From positions 6,775 through 70,774 of the forward strand of contig DATGGA010000025.1 of NCBI GenBank assembly GCA_035308765.1: a stretch of DNA of 64,000 nucleotides, read 5' to 3'. The notes beneath the pieces were generated by a model, which was not told the DNA's origin, ran no database searches, and saw nothing but the letters and a program-made list of their open reading frames with translations. Shown here piece after piece: positions 51,189 to 59,767 of the stretch. The position numbers and the translations under genes were made by a program. Numbering within the stretch: position 1 is the stretch's first letter; each line of letters begins with the position of its first letter. This DNA comes from RBG-16-66-20 sp035308765. GTDB taxonomy: Bacteria > Pseudomonadota > Gammaproteobacteria > Burkholderiales > SG8-39.

Positions 51189-51686
51189 ATGGTCGAGCAT
51201 CCTAACTGGCCCGATGCGCAGCATCTTGGTTTGGCTGGAGAACCCGCGACGCTTCGCCTGGGAGAAGCCTTGGCCGCAGGCGCGGCCAACGGCCTGGTCT
51301 TGCACCTGAAGGGCGAGCTTGGCTCGGGGAAAACGACCCTGGCCAGGGGCCTGATCCGCGCCCTGGGCCATCCCGGACGGATCAAAAGCCCGACCTACAC
51401 TCTGCTTGAACCTTATAGTCATTTGAGATTAAACTTGTATCACTTTGATTTTTATAGGTTCAAGAACCAGGCTGAATGGCTGAACTCTGGCTTCCGCGAA
51501 CACTTCAATCCGCAGTCGCTCTGTATCGTGGAATGGCCCGAGCGGGCCGGAGATCTGCTCGCCCCTCCGGATCTGGAGATTCATCTCCGCTACGACGGCG
51601 AGGCGCGCACTGCGGCGCTGGCTCCGAACTCGGAGCCGGGCGAGGCCTGGCTGGCCGCCGCCTTGTCGCGCTGGCGCTCTTCCTAG
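51189..51686 (+). CDS. tsaE: tRNA threonylcarbamoyladenosine biosynthesis ATPase TsaE
   Basis: TsaE (165 residues) is the ATPase of the t6A37 machinery with TsaB, TsaC and TsaD. The Walker A motif is LKGELGSGKTTLARGLIRAL near residues 40-59, followed by KSPTYTLLEPY near 66 and YHFDFYRF near 84. WPER near 116 belongs to the ATP site. A patch of A/T-rich codons encodes residues 73-95 (about 51411-51470). It overlaps the following amidase frame. Confidence 0.93.
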   Translation: MVEHPNWPDAQHLGLAGEPATLRLGEALAAGAANGLVLHLKGELGSGKTTLARGLIRALGHPGRIKSPTYTLLEPYSHLRLNLYHFDFYRFKNQAEWLNSGFREHFNPQSLCIVEWPERAGDLLAPPDLEIHLRYDGEARTAALAPNSEPGEAWLAAALSRWRSS

Positions 51687-52867
51687 CCGCCGCCGGCGCG
51701 CAGGCGCAAGTCATCTCGACGAGGATCTGGCCGGCGAAGGAATACACCCGCGTCACGCTGGAATCGAAATCGGAGATCAAGTTCCAGCTGTTCGCGGTGA
51801 AGAATCCCGAGCGGCTGGTGCTCGACCTGGAAGGCGTCGAACTCGGACCCGCGCTGGCCGAGCTGGACGGCAAGGTCGCCACCGGCGATCCCTACATCGA
51901 CAAGCTGCGCGTCGGCCGCAACCGGCCGGGCGTGGTGCGCGTGGTGCTCGACCTCAAGACCGAGGTGAGGCCGCAGGTTTTCGCCCTGAAACCAGTGGCC
52001 GAGTACGGCCACCGCCTGGTGCTGGACATCTACCCGGTGGTGGCGCCCGATCCGCTCGCGGCGCTGATCGAGGCGGACGGGAAGATGCCGAAGAAGGAAG
52101 ACAAGGCGGAAAGAGAAGCAGCGCCGCTCCCCGACAAACCGAAAATCGCCCGCCTCGCGACGGTCGTGATCGACGCCGGACACGGCGGCGAAGACCCGGG
52201 CGCGCGCGGCATGCACGGCTCGCGCGAAAAGGACATCACACTGACGATCGCCAGACGCCTCAAGCTGCTGGTCGACGCCGAGCCCGAGATGCGCGCGGTG
52301 ATGACGCGCGACGCGGATTTCTACGTGCCGCTGCAGACGCGCGTGGACAAGGCGAGACGCGTCAAGGCAGACCTTTTCGTCTCGGTCCATGCCGACGCAT
52401 TCATCAGGCCGAATGCTCGCGGTTCCAGCGTGTTCGCTCTCTCGGAGCGGCGCGCGACCTCGGAAGCCGCGCGCTGGCTGGCGAAGAAGGAAAACGACGC
52501 CGATCTCGTCGGCGGCGTGAACATCGACCTCAAGGACCGCTACCTGGCGCAGACCCTGCTCGACCTGTCGCAGACCGCGACTATCGACCACAGCTTGAGG
52601 CTGGGCAATGCGGTGCTGGGCGAGATCGGCCAGGTGAATACGCTGCACAAGGCGCAGGTCGAGCAGGCAAGCTTTGCGGTCCTCAAATCGCCCGACGTAC
52701 CGTCGATCCTGGTAGAGACGGCGTTCATCTCCAACCCGGAAGAGGAACAGCGCCTGAACGACGAGGCCTACCAGGACCAGCTTGCGCGCGCGATCCTGGC
52801 CGGCATCAAGCGCTACCTCGCCAAGAACCCTCCCCGCCCGCAGCTACCCGTTGCGCTGACCAACTAG
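51533..52867 (+). CDS. amiC: N-acetylmuramoyl-L-alanine amidase (AMIN-Amidase_3)
   Basis: The enzyme cleaves the amide between muramic acid and the stem peptide, mainly at division sites. An AMIN domain (about residues 62-170) is followed by the zinc amidase domain: VVIDAGHGGEDPGARG near 215-230 (His), then Glu and the His of SVHADAF near 284-290, and LVETAFISNPEEE near 395-407 (catalytic Glu). The N-terminus is uncertain. ATG 51533 is the nearest standard start, but the signal peptide (RRLVALALFLAAAGAQAQ) begins about 38 residues later, near a CTG at 51647. Tandem overlap with tsaE is a common betaproteobacterial arrangement. Confidence 0.85.
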   Translation: MARAGRRSARPSGSGDSSPLRRRGAHCGAGSELGAGRGLAGRRLVALALFLAAAGAQAQVISTRIWPAKEYTRVTLESKSEIKFQLFAVKNPERLVLDLEGVELGPALAELDGKVATGDPYIDKLRVGRNRPGVVRVVLDLKTEVRPQVFALKPVAEYGHRLVLDIYPVVAPDPLAALIEADGKMPKKEDKAEREAAPLPDKPKIARLATVVIDAGHGGEDPGARGMHGSREKDITLTIARRLKLLVDAEPEMRAVMTRDADFYVPLQTRVDKARRVKADLFVSVHADAFIRPNARGSSVFALSERRATSEAARWLAKKENDADLVGGVNIDLKDRYLAQTLLDLSQTATIDHSLRLGNAVLGEIGQVNTLHKAQVEQASFAVLKSPDVPSILVETAFISNPEEEQRLNDEAYQDQLARAILAGIKRYLAKNPPRPQLPVALTN

Positions 52868-53494
52868 GCGCGACCGGATCCAGGCGATCAGCGTCGGCGT
52901 TACCGACGCCAGCACGATCAGCACGATCACCACGCTGAGGTTTTTCTTCACTACCGGGATGTTGCCGAAGAAATAGCCCGCGGCGCACATCGACACCACC
53001 CATAGCAGCGCGCCCGTCACGCAGAAGCCGATATAGCGCGCGTAAGGCATGGCGCCGATCCCGGCAACGAACGGCACGTAGGTGCGCACGATCGGCAGGA
53101 AGCGCGCGACGATGATGGTCTTGCCGCCGTGGCGTTCGTAGAAAGCGCGCGCGCGCGCGAGGTGCGCGGGATTGAACCAGCGGGACTTTTCGTATTGGAA
53201 GATGCGCGGGCCGATCCAGCGCCCGATACCGTAGTTGACGTTGTCGCCGGTGAGCGCCGCGGCGACCAGTACCGCCATCACCGCCGCGATGTCCATGCCG
53301 CCCGCCGCCGCAATCGCGCCGGTGACGAACAGCAGCGAATCCCCGGGCAGGAACGGCCAGACGACCAGGCCGGTTTCGATGAACACGATGGCGAACAGCA
53401 GCGCGTAAACCCAGGCGCCGTGCGCGGCGACGAATTCCGCGAGATGAACGTCGAGGTGAACCGCGATCTGCCAGGCCTGGGCGAGAATTTCCAT
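52844..53494 (-). CDS. DedA-family membrane protein
   Basis: The 216-residue protein has six hydrophobic segments and the DedA signatures WPFLPGDSLLFVTGAIAA near residues 46-63 and the basic/acidic loop YERHGGKTIIVARFLPIVRTYVPFVAGIG near 119-147. DedA proteins are lipid scramblases or undecaprenyl-phosphate/phosphatidylethanolamine flippases, acting in envelope maintenance. It overlaps the amidase end by 24 bases on the other strand. Confidence 0.92.
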   Translation of the reverse strand: MEILAQAWQIAVHLDVHLAEFVAAHGAWVYALLFAIVFIETGLVVWPFLPGDSLLFVTGAIAAAGGMDIAAVMAVLVAAALTGDNVNYGIGRWIGPRIFQYEKSRWFNPAHLARARAFYERHGGKTIIVARFLPIVRTYVPFVAGIGAMPYARYIGFCVTGALLWVVSMCAAGYFFGNIPVVKKNLSVVIVLIVLASVTPTLIAWIRSRLVGQRNG

Positions 53495-53518
53495 GGCCGG
53501 ATTCTATATACTCTGCGC

Positions 53519-55246
53519 GTGAGCCACATTCGCGTCCTGCCGGATCTTCTGATCAGCCAGATCGCCGCGGGCGAAGTGGTCGAGCGGCCCGCTTCGGTCC
53601 TGAAGGAACTGCTCGAAAACGCGCTCGACGCGGGCGCGCGGGAAATCCAGGTCACGCTCGACCAGGGCGGCTTGAAGCGCGTGCAGGTGGACGACGACGG
53701 CGACGGACTTGCGAAGGAGGACCTGCCGCTCGCGCTCGCGCGCCACGCGACCAGCAAGATCGTGACGCTGGACGACCTGCAGGGAGTGGCGACGATGGGG
53801 TTCCGCGGCGAGGCGCTTGCGTCGATCGCATCAGTAGCGCGGCTCTCCATCGCCAGCCGCGCGAAAAGCACAGCCCATGCCTGGATCATCCGGTCCGAGG
53901 GCGGCGGCGGCGGTACCGCAAAGCCGGCGGCGCGCGCGGCCGGCACCACCGTGCTGGTGGAAGATCTCTACTTCAACACGCCGGCGCGCAGGAAATTCAT
54001 GCGTACCGAGCAGACCGAGTTCGGCCACTGCGAGGAGACCTTCCGCAGGATCGCGCTGGCGCGCCCCGACGTCGCCTTCACGCTCAAGCACAACGGCCGC
54101 GTCTCCGCGCACCTGCGTGCGCAGTCGATCGGCGAGCGCGCGGCGGCGCTGCTCGGCCAGGAATTCCTGGGCGCGAGTTTCCCGGTCGACGCGCAGGCCG
54201 GGACGCTGCGCTTCTCCGGCCTCGCCGGCACGCCCCAGGCCGCGCGTGAGGGGACAATGCGGCGCGCCGACTCGCAGTACCTGTTCGTCAACGGCCGCTT
54301 CGTGCGCGACCGCATGCTCTCGCACGCGGTGCGCGAAGCCTACCGTGACCAGCTGCACGGCGAGCGCCAGCCGGCTTACCTGCTGTTCTTCGAGCTCGAT
54401 CCGCGCGGCGTGGACGTGAACGTCCATCCGGCCAAGATCGAGGTGCGCTTCCGCGACGCGGGCGGCATCCACCAGTTTGTGTTTCACGCGCTCAAGCGCG
54501 CTCTCTCGCCCTCCGCGGCGGAGGCCCCGGTCGCCTATGCGAGAGTCGCGGATTCCGGATCCGGCTTGCAGCAGGGATTCCATCTCGCGCAACCCGCACA
54601 GGCGTACCAGAGCTTCATGGCGGCGGCGACGGCGGCAGCGCCGCTGCCGGCTTCAGAAAAATCCCCGCCCCTCGGCTATGCATTGGCGCAGCTGCACGGC
54701 GTCTACGTCCTGGCGCAGAACGAGGCCGGGCTGGTGCTCGTGGACATGCACGCCGCACATGAGCGCATCGTGATGGAAAAGCTCAAGAAGGGCCTGGATG
54801 CGGGCGCGGTCGCGCGGCAGAACCTGCTGGTGCCCGCGGTGCTGGCCGCGGATGCGCTCGACATCGCGACCGCCGAGGAAAACAGCGAGGCGCTCGAGAA
54901 ACTGGGCCTGGAAACCAGCGTCTCTGGCCCGAACGAACTGGCGGTGCGCTCGGCCCCCGCGCTGCTCGCCGGCGGCGACATCGCGGGACTGACCCGCAAC
55001 CTGCTCAAGGAGATACGCGAATACGGCGCGAGCCAAGTGCTGTCGGCACGCCAGAACGAACTGCTCGCCACCATGGCCTGCCACGCCGCGGTGCGCGCCA
55101 ACCGCATGCTCACGGTGACCGAAATGAATGCGTTGCTGCGCGAGATGGAAGAAACCGAACGCTCCGGCAGCTGCAACCACGGCAGGCCGACCTGGTACCA
55201 GCTAACCATGGCGGACCTGGATCGCCTGTTCCTGCGCGGCCAATGA
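53519..55246 (+). CDS. mutL: DNA mismatch repair protein MutL
   Basis: MutL has 575 residues. The N-terminal GHKL ATPase shows LKELLENALDAGAREI near residues 31-46, DDDGDG near 60-65 and TMGFRGEALASI near 92-103. The C-terminal domain keeps the endonuclease metal-binding pattern DMHAAHERIVME (residues 409-420; DQHA(X)2E(X)4E) plus ACHAAVRANRM and CNHGRPT near the end, so it looks like a nicking MutL of the MutH-less kind. The start is GTG 53519. A TATACT ends seven bases before it. It is coupled to the next gene by ATGA (55243). Confidence 0.95.
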   Translation: MSHIRVLPDLLISQIAAGEVVERPASVLKELLENALDAGAREIQVTLDQGGLKRVQVDDDGDGLAKEDLPLALARHATSKIVTLDDLQGVATMGFRGEALASIASVARLSIASRAKSTAHAWIIRSEGGGGGTAKPAARAAGTTVLVEDLYFNTPARRKFMRTEQTEFGHCEETFRRIALARPDVAFTLKHNGRVSAHLRAQSIGERAAALLGQEFLGASFPVDAQAGTLRFSGLAGTPQAAREGTMRRADSQYLFVNGRFVRDRMLSHAVREAYRDQLHGERQPAYLLFFELDPRGVDVNVHPAKIEVRFRDAGGIHQFVFHALKRALSPSAAEAPVAYARVADSGSGLQQGFHLAQPAQAYQSFMAAATAAAPLPASEKSPPLGYALAQLHGVYVLAQNEAGLVLVDMHAAHERIVMEKLKKGLDAGAVARQNLLVPAVLAADALDIATAEENSEALEKLGLETSVSGPNELAVRSAPALLAGGDIAGLTRNLLKEIREYGASQVLSARQNELLATMACHAAVRANRMLTVTEMNALLREMEETERSGSCNHGRPTWYQLTMADLDRLFLRGQ

Positions 55247-55986
55247 GCGATCGACGCGTCATTCTGATCACGGGCGGCGGTCGAGGCATAGGCGCCGCCA
55301 CCGCGCGCCTTGCCGCCGAGCGCGGTTACACGGTCTGCGTGAACTACCTGAAGGACCGGGGCGCCGCCGAAGCGCTGGTCAAGGACATCGGCGGCAAGGC
55401 CATCGCCGTGGCTGGCGACGTCGCTTCCGAAGCCGACGTGCTGCGGCTATTCGAGACCGTGGACGCGAAACTCGGCCGCCTGACGGCGCTGGTGAACAAC
55501 GCCGGCATCGTCGCGACCCGATCGCGCGTCGATGCGATCGGCGCCGCGCGCCTGCAGCGCATGATGGCAGTCAACGTGGTAGGCGCGTTCCTCTGCGCGC
55601 GCGAGGCGATCAAGCGCATGTCAACGAAGCACGGCGGCAAGGGCGGCATGATCGTCAACGTGTCCTCGGGCGCCGCGCGCCTGGGCTCGCCGGGCGAATG
55701 GGTGGACTACGCAGCCTCGAAAGGCGCCATCGATACCATGACGCTCGGGCTGTCCAAGGAACTGGCGGACGACGGCATCCGGGTCAATTGCGTGCGGCCC
55801 GGCTTCGTGAATACCGGCATCCACGCCGGCGCAGGCGAGCCCAACCGCATCGACCGCTTCCGCGACAGCATCCCGATGAAGCGCGGCGGGGAACCGGAGG
55901 AAGTGGCGCGCGCGATCCTGTGGCTGCTCTCGGACGAGGCGTCCTACTCCACCGGCGCGATCCTGGACGTCACCGGCGGCCGCTAG
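55243..55986 (+). CDS. Short-chain dehydrogenase/reductase
   Basis: The 247-residue SDR has the coenzyme motif TGGGRGIG near residues 10-17, NNAG near 85-88, catalytic Ser near 141 and YAASK near 156-160, with the ending GAILDVTGGR typical of FabG-like SDRs. The Asn-Tyr preference in VNYLKDRG after beta-2 suits NADP. The substrate is unknown. It is fused by overlaps to both neighbours, sitting between mutL and miaA, which are adjacent in many genomes. Confidence 0.92.
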   Translation: MSDRRVILITGGGRGIGAATARLAAERGYTVCVNYLKDRGAAEALVKDIGGKAIAVAGDVASEADVLRLFETVDAKLGRLTALVNNAGIVATRSRVDAIGAARLQRMMAVNVVGAFLCAREAIKRMSTKHGGKGGMIVNVSSGAARLGSPGEWVDYAASKGAIDTMTLGLSKELADDGIRVNCVRPGFVNTGIHAGAGEPNRIDRFRDSIPMKRGGEPEEVARAILWLLSDEASYSTGAILDVTGGR

Positions 55987-56891
55987 TGGCCGCGAAGTCC
56001 GTCGTCGCCTATGCCCTGCTCGGTCCGACCGCGAGCGGGAAATCGCATCTTGCGATGCGGCTCGCAGCCGCCCATCCGCTCGAAATCATCAGTATCGACT
56101 CGGCGCAAGTCTATCGCGGCATGGATATCGGCACCGCGAAGCCATCGACAGCCGAGCGCAAGGCGGTGCCGCACCACCTCATCGACATCATTGATCCGAC
56201 CGAACGCTATTCCGCGGGACGCTTCCGCGAGGAGGCAATCCGCACGGCCATGGAAATCCACGCCAGAGGGAAGATCCCGCTGTTCGTCGGCGGCGCGATG
56301 CTCTACTACCGCGCACTCTCCCAGGGTCTGGATGAACTCCCCGCGGCGAATCCTGAAGTTCGCGCCTCGATCGATTTGGAAGCGGCGGAGAGGGGCTGGC
56401 CGGCGCTGCATGCGGAGCTGGCGAAACTGGACCTGAAAACCGCCGCGCGGCTCAAGCCGGGCGACGCGCAACGCATTCAGCGCGCGCTCGAGGTCCACCG
56501 GCTGACAGGAAAGCCGATTTCCGGGTTCCAGCTGCGTTCGGAAAACGCTCTGCCGTTCGAACTCAGGGCTTTTGCTCTCGTTCCGGAAGAACGGGCCGAG
56601 CTGCATCGACGCATTGCCGGGCGATTCGACGCGATGTTGAAATCCGGCCTGGTGGAAGAACTGAAGGCGCTGCGGGAAAAATTCCAGTTGAGCGCCGAGC
56701 TGCCGAGCATGCGCTGCGTGGGCTACCGGCAGGCCTGGGAGTTCCTCGAGGGCAGGAGCAGCGAGGAGAATCTGCGCGAAACCGGCATCGCCGCCACGCG
56801 CCAGCTGGCGAAGCGGCAGCTCACCTGGTTGAGGAGCCTGCCCGGCATTCAGCCGGCAGAGCAGCTCGCCGCTGCGCTCAGCCGGGGCTAG
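55986..56891 (+). CDS. miaA: tRNA dimethylallyltransferase
   Basis: MiaA (301 residues) adds a dimethylallyl group to A37 of tRNAs reading U-starting codons. The ATP motif is GPTASGKSHLA near residues 13-23, DSAQVYRGMDIGTAKPS near 38-54 and DPTERYSAG near 73-81. The start GTG 55986 shares its first base with the SDR stop. ERAELHRRI is near 204. Its substrate DMAPP links it to ispH, dxs and ispA in this window. Confidence 0.94.
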   Translation: MAAKSVVAYALLGPTASGKSHLAMRLAAAHPLEIISIDSAQVYRGMDIGTAKPSTAERKAVPHHLIDIIDPTERYSAGRFREEAIRTAMEIHARGKIPLFVGGAMLYYRALSQGLDELPAANPEVRASIDLEAAERGWPALHAELAKLDLKTAARLKPGDAQRIQRALEVHRLTGKPISGFQLRSENALPFELRAFALVPEERAELHRRIAGRFDAMLKSGLVEELKALREKFQLSAELPSMRCVGYRQAWEFLEGRSSEENLRETGIAATRQLAKRQLTWLRSLPGIQPAEQLAAALSRG

Positions 56892-56897
56892 GAGCCC

Positions 56898-57842
56898 CTA
56901 GTCAAGACTGAGCCCGACCTGGCGCGTCACGCGCCGGTAGGCGTCAAGCTGCTCGGCGACGAAAGCGGCAAGTTCCTGCGGCGTCGAGCTGCGCGGCTCG
57001 AACGCGAGCTTGCCGAAAGCCTCGCGCACCTCCGGCTTGGCGAGCACCGCAGCCAGTTCGCGCGCGACCCGGTCGACGATTTCCTTCGGCAGCTTCGGCG
57101 GTCCGAACAGCCCGCCCCAGGGCGTGATCGAAACCGGCGCAAGACCGGCCTCGGTCATGGTGGGCGCATCGGGCAGCAGCGGGTTGCGATTCGGCAGCAG
57201 CGTCGCCAGCGCGCGCAGCTTGCCCTCCTTTACCTGTGGCGCCAGCGTGCCCGGCGTCGCGATCGAGAGCTGAACCCGCCCGCCCACCAGGTCGATGCTG
57301 AGCGGCCCATCGCCTTTGTAGGGGATGTGCACCATGTCGAGTTTCTGCTGCGCCGCGAACTGCGCGGTCGCGAGGATGCTGGTGGCGTTGCCGGTGCCGT
57401 AATTCAGCTTGCCGGGGTTGGCGCGCGCGTAGGCCACCAAGTCGCCGATCGTGTTCACCGGCAGGCTCGCTTGCGAAAACACGAAGAAGCCGAAGATGCC
57501 GACCATGGATATCGGCGTGAAGTCGTTGACCGGGTCGTAGGGCGGCACCTTCTTCGCCGCCGGCGCGAAAGACATTCCGGTGGCAGTGCCGTAATACAGG
57601 GTGTAACCGTCGGCAGGCGCCTGCCGGACGGCCTCCGAGGCGATGATGCCCTCGGCGCCGGGCTTGGTCTCGATGATCACCGGCTGGCCGAGCTGCTGGC
57701 CGAGCGGCTGCGCGAATATGCGCGCGCCCAGCTCGGCTGCGCCGCCAGGCGGAAACGGCACGATCAGCCGGATCGGCTTGCTGGGATATTGGGCTGCAGC
57801 AAGCCCGCAATACATCCCCAAGGCAACGAGAAAAAATTTCAT
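56898..57842 (-). CDS. Bug/TctC-family tripartite tricarboxylate receptor
   Basis: The 314-residue periplasmic receptor has a signal peptide (FFLVALGMYCGLAAA) followed by QYPSKPIRLIVPFPPGGAAELGARI, the family signature. GTGNATS near residues 154-160 and VHIPYKGDGP near 177-186 are also diagnostic. Bug proteins bind carboxylates, aromatic acids or amides and are strongly expanded in betaproteobacteria. No TctA/TctB permease genes are adjacent. It is downstream of a second Bug gene, five bases away. Confidence 0.93.
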   Translation of the reverse strand: MKFFLVALGMYCGLAAAQYPSKPIRLIVPFPPGGAAELGARIFAQPLGQQLGQPVIIETKPGAEGIIASEAVRQAPADGYTLYYGTATGMSFAPAAKKVPPYDPVNDFTPISMVGIFGFFVFSQASLPVNTIGDLVAYARANPGKLNYGTGNATSILATAQFAAQQKLDMVHIPYKGDGPLSIDLVGGRVQLSIATPGTLAPQVKEGKLRALATLLPNRNPLLPDAPTMTEAGLAPVSITPWGGLFGPPKLPKEIVDRVARELAAVLAKPEVREAFGKLAFEPRSSTPQELAAFVAEQLDAYRRVTRQVGLSLD

Positions 57843-57847
57843 TGCCT

Positions 57848-58798
57848 TCACTCCGGCTGTACCCCGGCTTCCCGCAGGATGCGGCGGTAGACCTCCATCT
57901 GCGACTTGGTGAAAGCGCCGAGCTCTTCGGGCGTGGTCGGACTGGTGGGAAACGCCTGCTTGTCCAGCAGGGCGACCACATCGGGGCGCTTCATCGCGTC
58001 GTGGAACTCCTTGTTCAGTCGCAGCTGCGTTTCGCGCGGCAGCTTTGCCGGGCCGTACAACGCGGCCCAGGAGACCACCGAGTATTGCGGCACGCCGACC
58101 TCGGCCATCGTCGGCACGTCGGGCAGCAGTGCGGAGCGCGTCTTCAAATTGGTGGCGATGGCGCGCAGCTTGCCGTCCTTGAGGTGCGAGAGTCCCGTGG
58201 TCGGCGTCGCCCACATGGCCTGCACGCGGCCGCTGACGAGGTCGGCGATGCCCTGCGGCTCGCCCTTGTAGGGCACGTGCGTCATGTCGATGCCGGTAAG
58301 CGAATCCATCTGAGCGAACGATACGATGCCGGTCGTGTTGCCGGTGGCGTAGTTCAGTTTACCGGGGTTCGCCTTGGCGTAAGCCACCAGTTCCCGAAAC
58401 GACTTTATCGGCAGATCGGCGTTGATATACAGGAAAAACGTGTATCGGCCGACATCGGTGATCGGCGTGAAGTCGGCGATGGGATCGTAGGGCGGCACCT
58501 TTCTCATCGCCGGCACCACGGCCATCGGGCTGTTGGTCGCCATCAGCAACGTATAGCCATCGGGCGCAGCCTTCGCCACTTCGGCGCCGGCGATGGCGCC
58601 GTCGGCGCCTGCCTTGTTGTCGACGATCACCGGCTGGCCGATTGCCGCGGACACCGACTGGCCGAGGATGCGGGTGATGGTGTCGGTCGCCGAGCCCGCG
58701 GGGAACGGCACCACGATGCGGATAGGCTTGCTCGGATATTGCGCGAACGACGGCGCCGCAAACAGCAACGCAGCCGCCAGCACCAGAAAACGCCTCAT
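57848..58798 (-). CDS. Bug/TctC-family tripartite tricarboxylate receptor (second copy)
   Basis: The 316-residue receptor has a signal peptide (RRFLVLAAALLFAAPSFA) and QYPSKPIRIVVPFPAGSATDTITRIL. The KLNYATGNTTG and VPYKGEPQG loops match the family. Its sequence differs enough from the downstream copy (for instance in the binding loop) to suggest a different ligand. A GGAGGAG SD precedes ATG 58798. A minus-strand TATAAT (58829-58824) is a likely -10. It is divergent from the 6-phosphogluconate dehydrogenase gene. Confidence 0.93.
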   Translation of the reverse strand: MRRFLVLAAALLFAAPSFAQYPSKPIRIVVPFPAGSATDTITRILGQSVSAAIGQPVIVDNKAGADGAIAGAEVAKAAPDGYTLLMATNSPMAVVPAMRKVPPYDPIADFTPITDVGRYTFFLYINADLPIKSFRELVAYAKANPGKLNYATGNTTGIVSFAQMDSLTGIDMTHVPYKGEPQGIADLVSGRVQAMWATPTTGLSHLKDGKLRAIATNLKTRSALLPDVPTMAEVGVPQYSVVSWAALYGPAKLPRETQLRLNKEFHDAMKRPDVVALLDKQAFPTSPTTPEELGAFTKSQMEVYRRILREAGVQPE

Positions 58799-58823
58799 GA
58801 AGGTCTCCTCCCTCTCGGCGGCA

Positions 58824-58833
58824 ATTATAGAAT
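58824..58833. promoter_or_regulatory. Overlapping divergent -10 elements
   Basis: Within ATTATAGAAT a TATAAT reads on the minus strand (58829-58824, toward the Bug genes) and a TAGAAT reads on the plus strand (58828-58833, toward the dehydrogenase gene). The two overlap by two bases, so expression of one side would be expected to interfere with the other. Confidence 0.4.
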
Positions 58834-58855
58834 GTCCGCGACACGGAGAACCAAC

Positions 58856-59767
58856 ATGCAGATCGGCATAGTCGGACTGGGCAGGATGGGCGCGAACATG
58901 GCGCGGCGGCTGGCGTGCGGCGGCGTGCGCGTCGTCGCCTGCGACCGCGACCGGGCGGCGCGCGAGGCGCTCAAGGAAGAAAAGAACGTCGAACTCGTCG
59001 AGAGCCTCGCGGCCGTCGCAGCGCAGCTGGCCGGCGAGCGCGTGATCCTGGTCATGCTGCCTGCGGGCGCGCCCACTGAGGACACGCTTGCCGAGCTGCT
59101 GCCGCTGCTGTCGGCGGGCGACACCCTCGTCGACGGCGGCAACGCCTTCTACAAGGACACCATGGCGCGCGCGCTGGAACTCTCGCAGCGCGGGCTGCGC
59201 TACATCGATGCGGGCGTTTCGGGCGGCGTGCACGGCCTCGCCAACGGCTACTGCCTGATGCTCGGCGGCTCGCCGAAATCGATCGAGATCTTCGAACCCT
59301 ACGCCCGCATCCTCGCCCCGGCGCCCGAAACGGGCTGGCTGCATTGCGGGCCCAGCGGCGCCGGGCACTTCGCCAAGATGGTGCATAACGGCATCGAGTA
59401 CGGGATGATGCAGGCGCTGGGCGAAGGTTTCGCGCTGCTCGCGGCGCGCAAGGAATTCGGCTTCGACCTCGGCCGGCTGGCCGACACCTGGCGCCACGGC
59501 AGCGTGGTGCGCGGCTGGCTGCTCGACCTGTGCGCGGAGATACTGGCGCAGGACGAGGACCTGCAGGCCGTCGCGCCGGTGGTCGCCGACTCGGGAGAGG
59601 GCCGCTGGACCGCGCTCGAATCGGTGGAGCTCGGCGTGCCCACGCCGGTGATCACGATGGCGCTGATGGCGCGCTTCTCCAGCCAGGGGAAATCCGATTA
59701 CTCGAGGAAGCTGCTCGCCATGATGCGGGCCAAGTTCGGCGGGCATGCAGTCAAAAGCAGCGCATGA
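58856..59767 (+). CDS. 6-phosphogluconate dehydrogenase, decarboxylating (NAD-type, short form)
   Basis: The 303-residue protein is the short GndA-like form. Rossmann GLGRMGANMARRLACGG near residues 6-22, DGGNAFYKDTMARA near 94-107, DAGVSGGVHGLANGYCLMLGG near 119-139 with the GVSGG substrate loop, and KMVHNGIEYGMMQALGEGF near 179-197 with catalytic Lys and Asn are all present. The length (about 300, against 470 for the long form) is typical of NAD-preferring enzymes. gntK follows with a four-base overlap, supporting a gluconate route. Confidence 0.92.
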   Translation: MQIGIVGLGRMGANMARRLACGGVRVVACDRDRAAREALKEEKNVELVESLAAVAAQLAGERVILVMLPAGAPTEDTLAELLPLLSAGDTLVDGGNAFYKDTMARALELSQRGLRYIDAGVSGGVHGLANGYCLMLGGSPKSIEIFEPYARILAPAPETGWLHCGPSGAGHFAKMVHNGIEYGMMQALGEGFALLAARKEFGFDLGRLADTWRHGSVVRGWLLDLCAEILAQDEDLQAVAPVVADSGEGRWTALESVELGVPTPVITMALMARFSSQGKSDYSRKLLAMMRAKFGGHAVKSSA

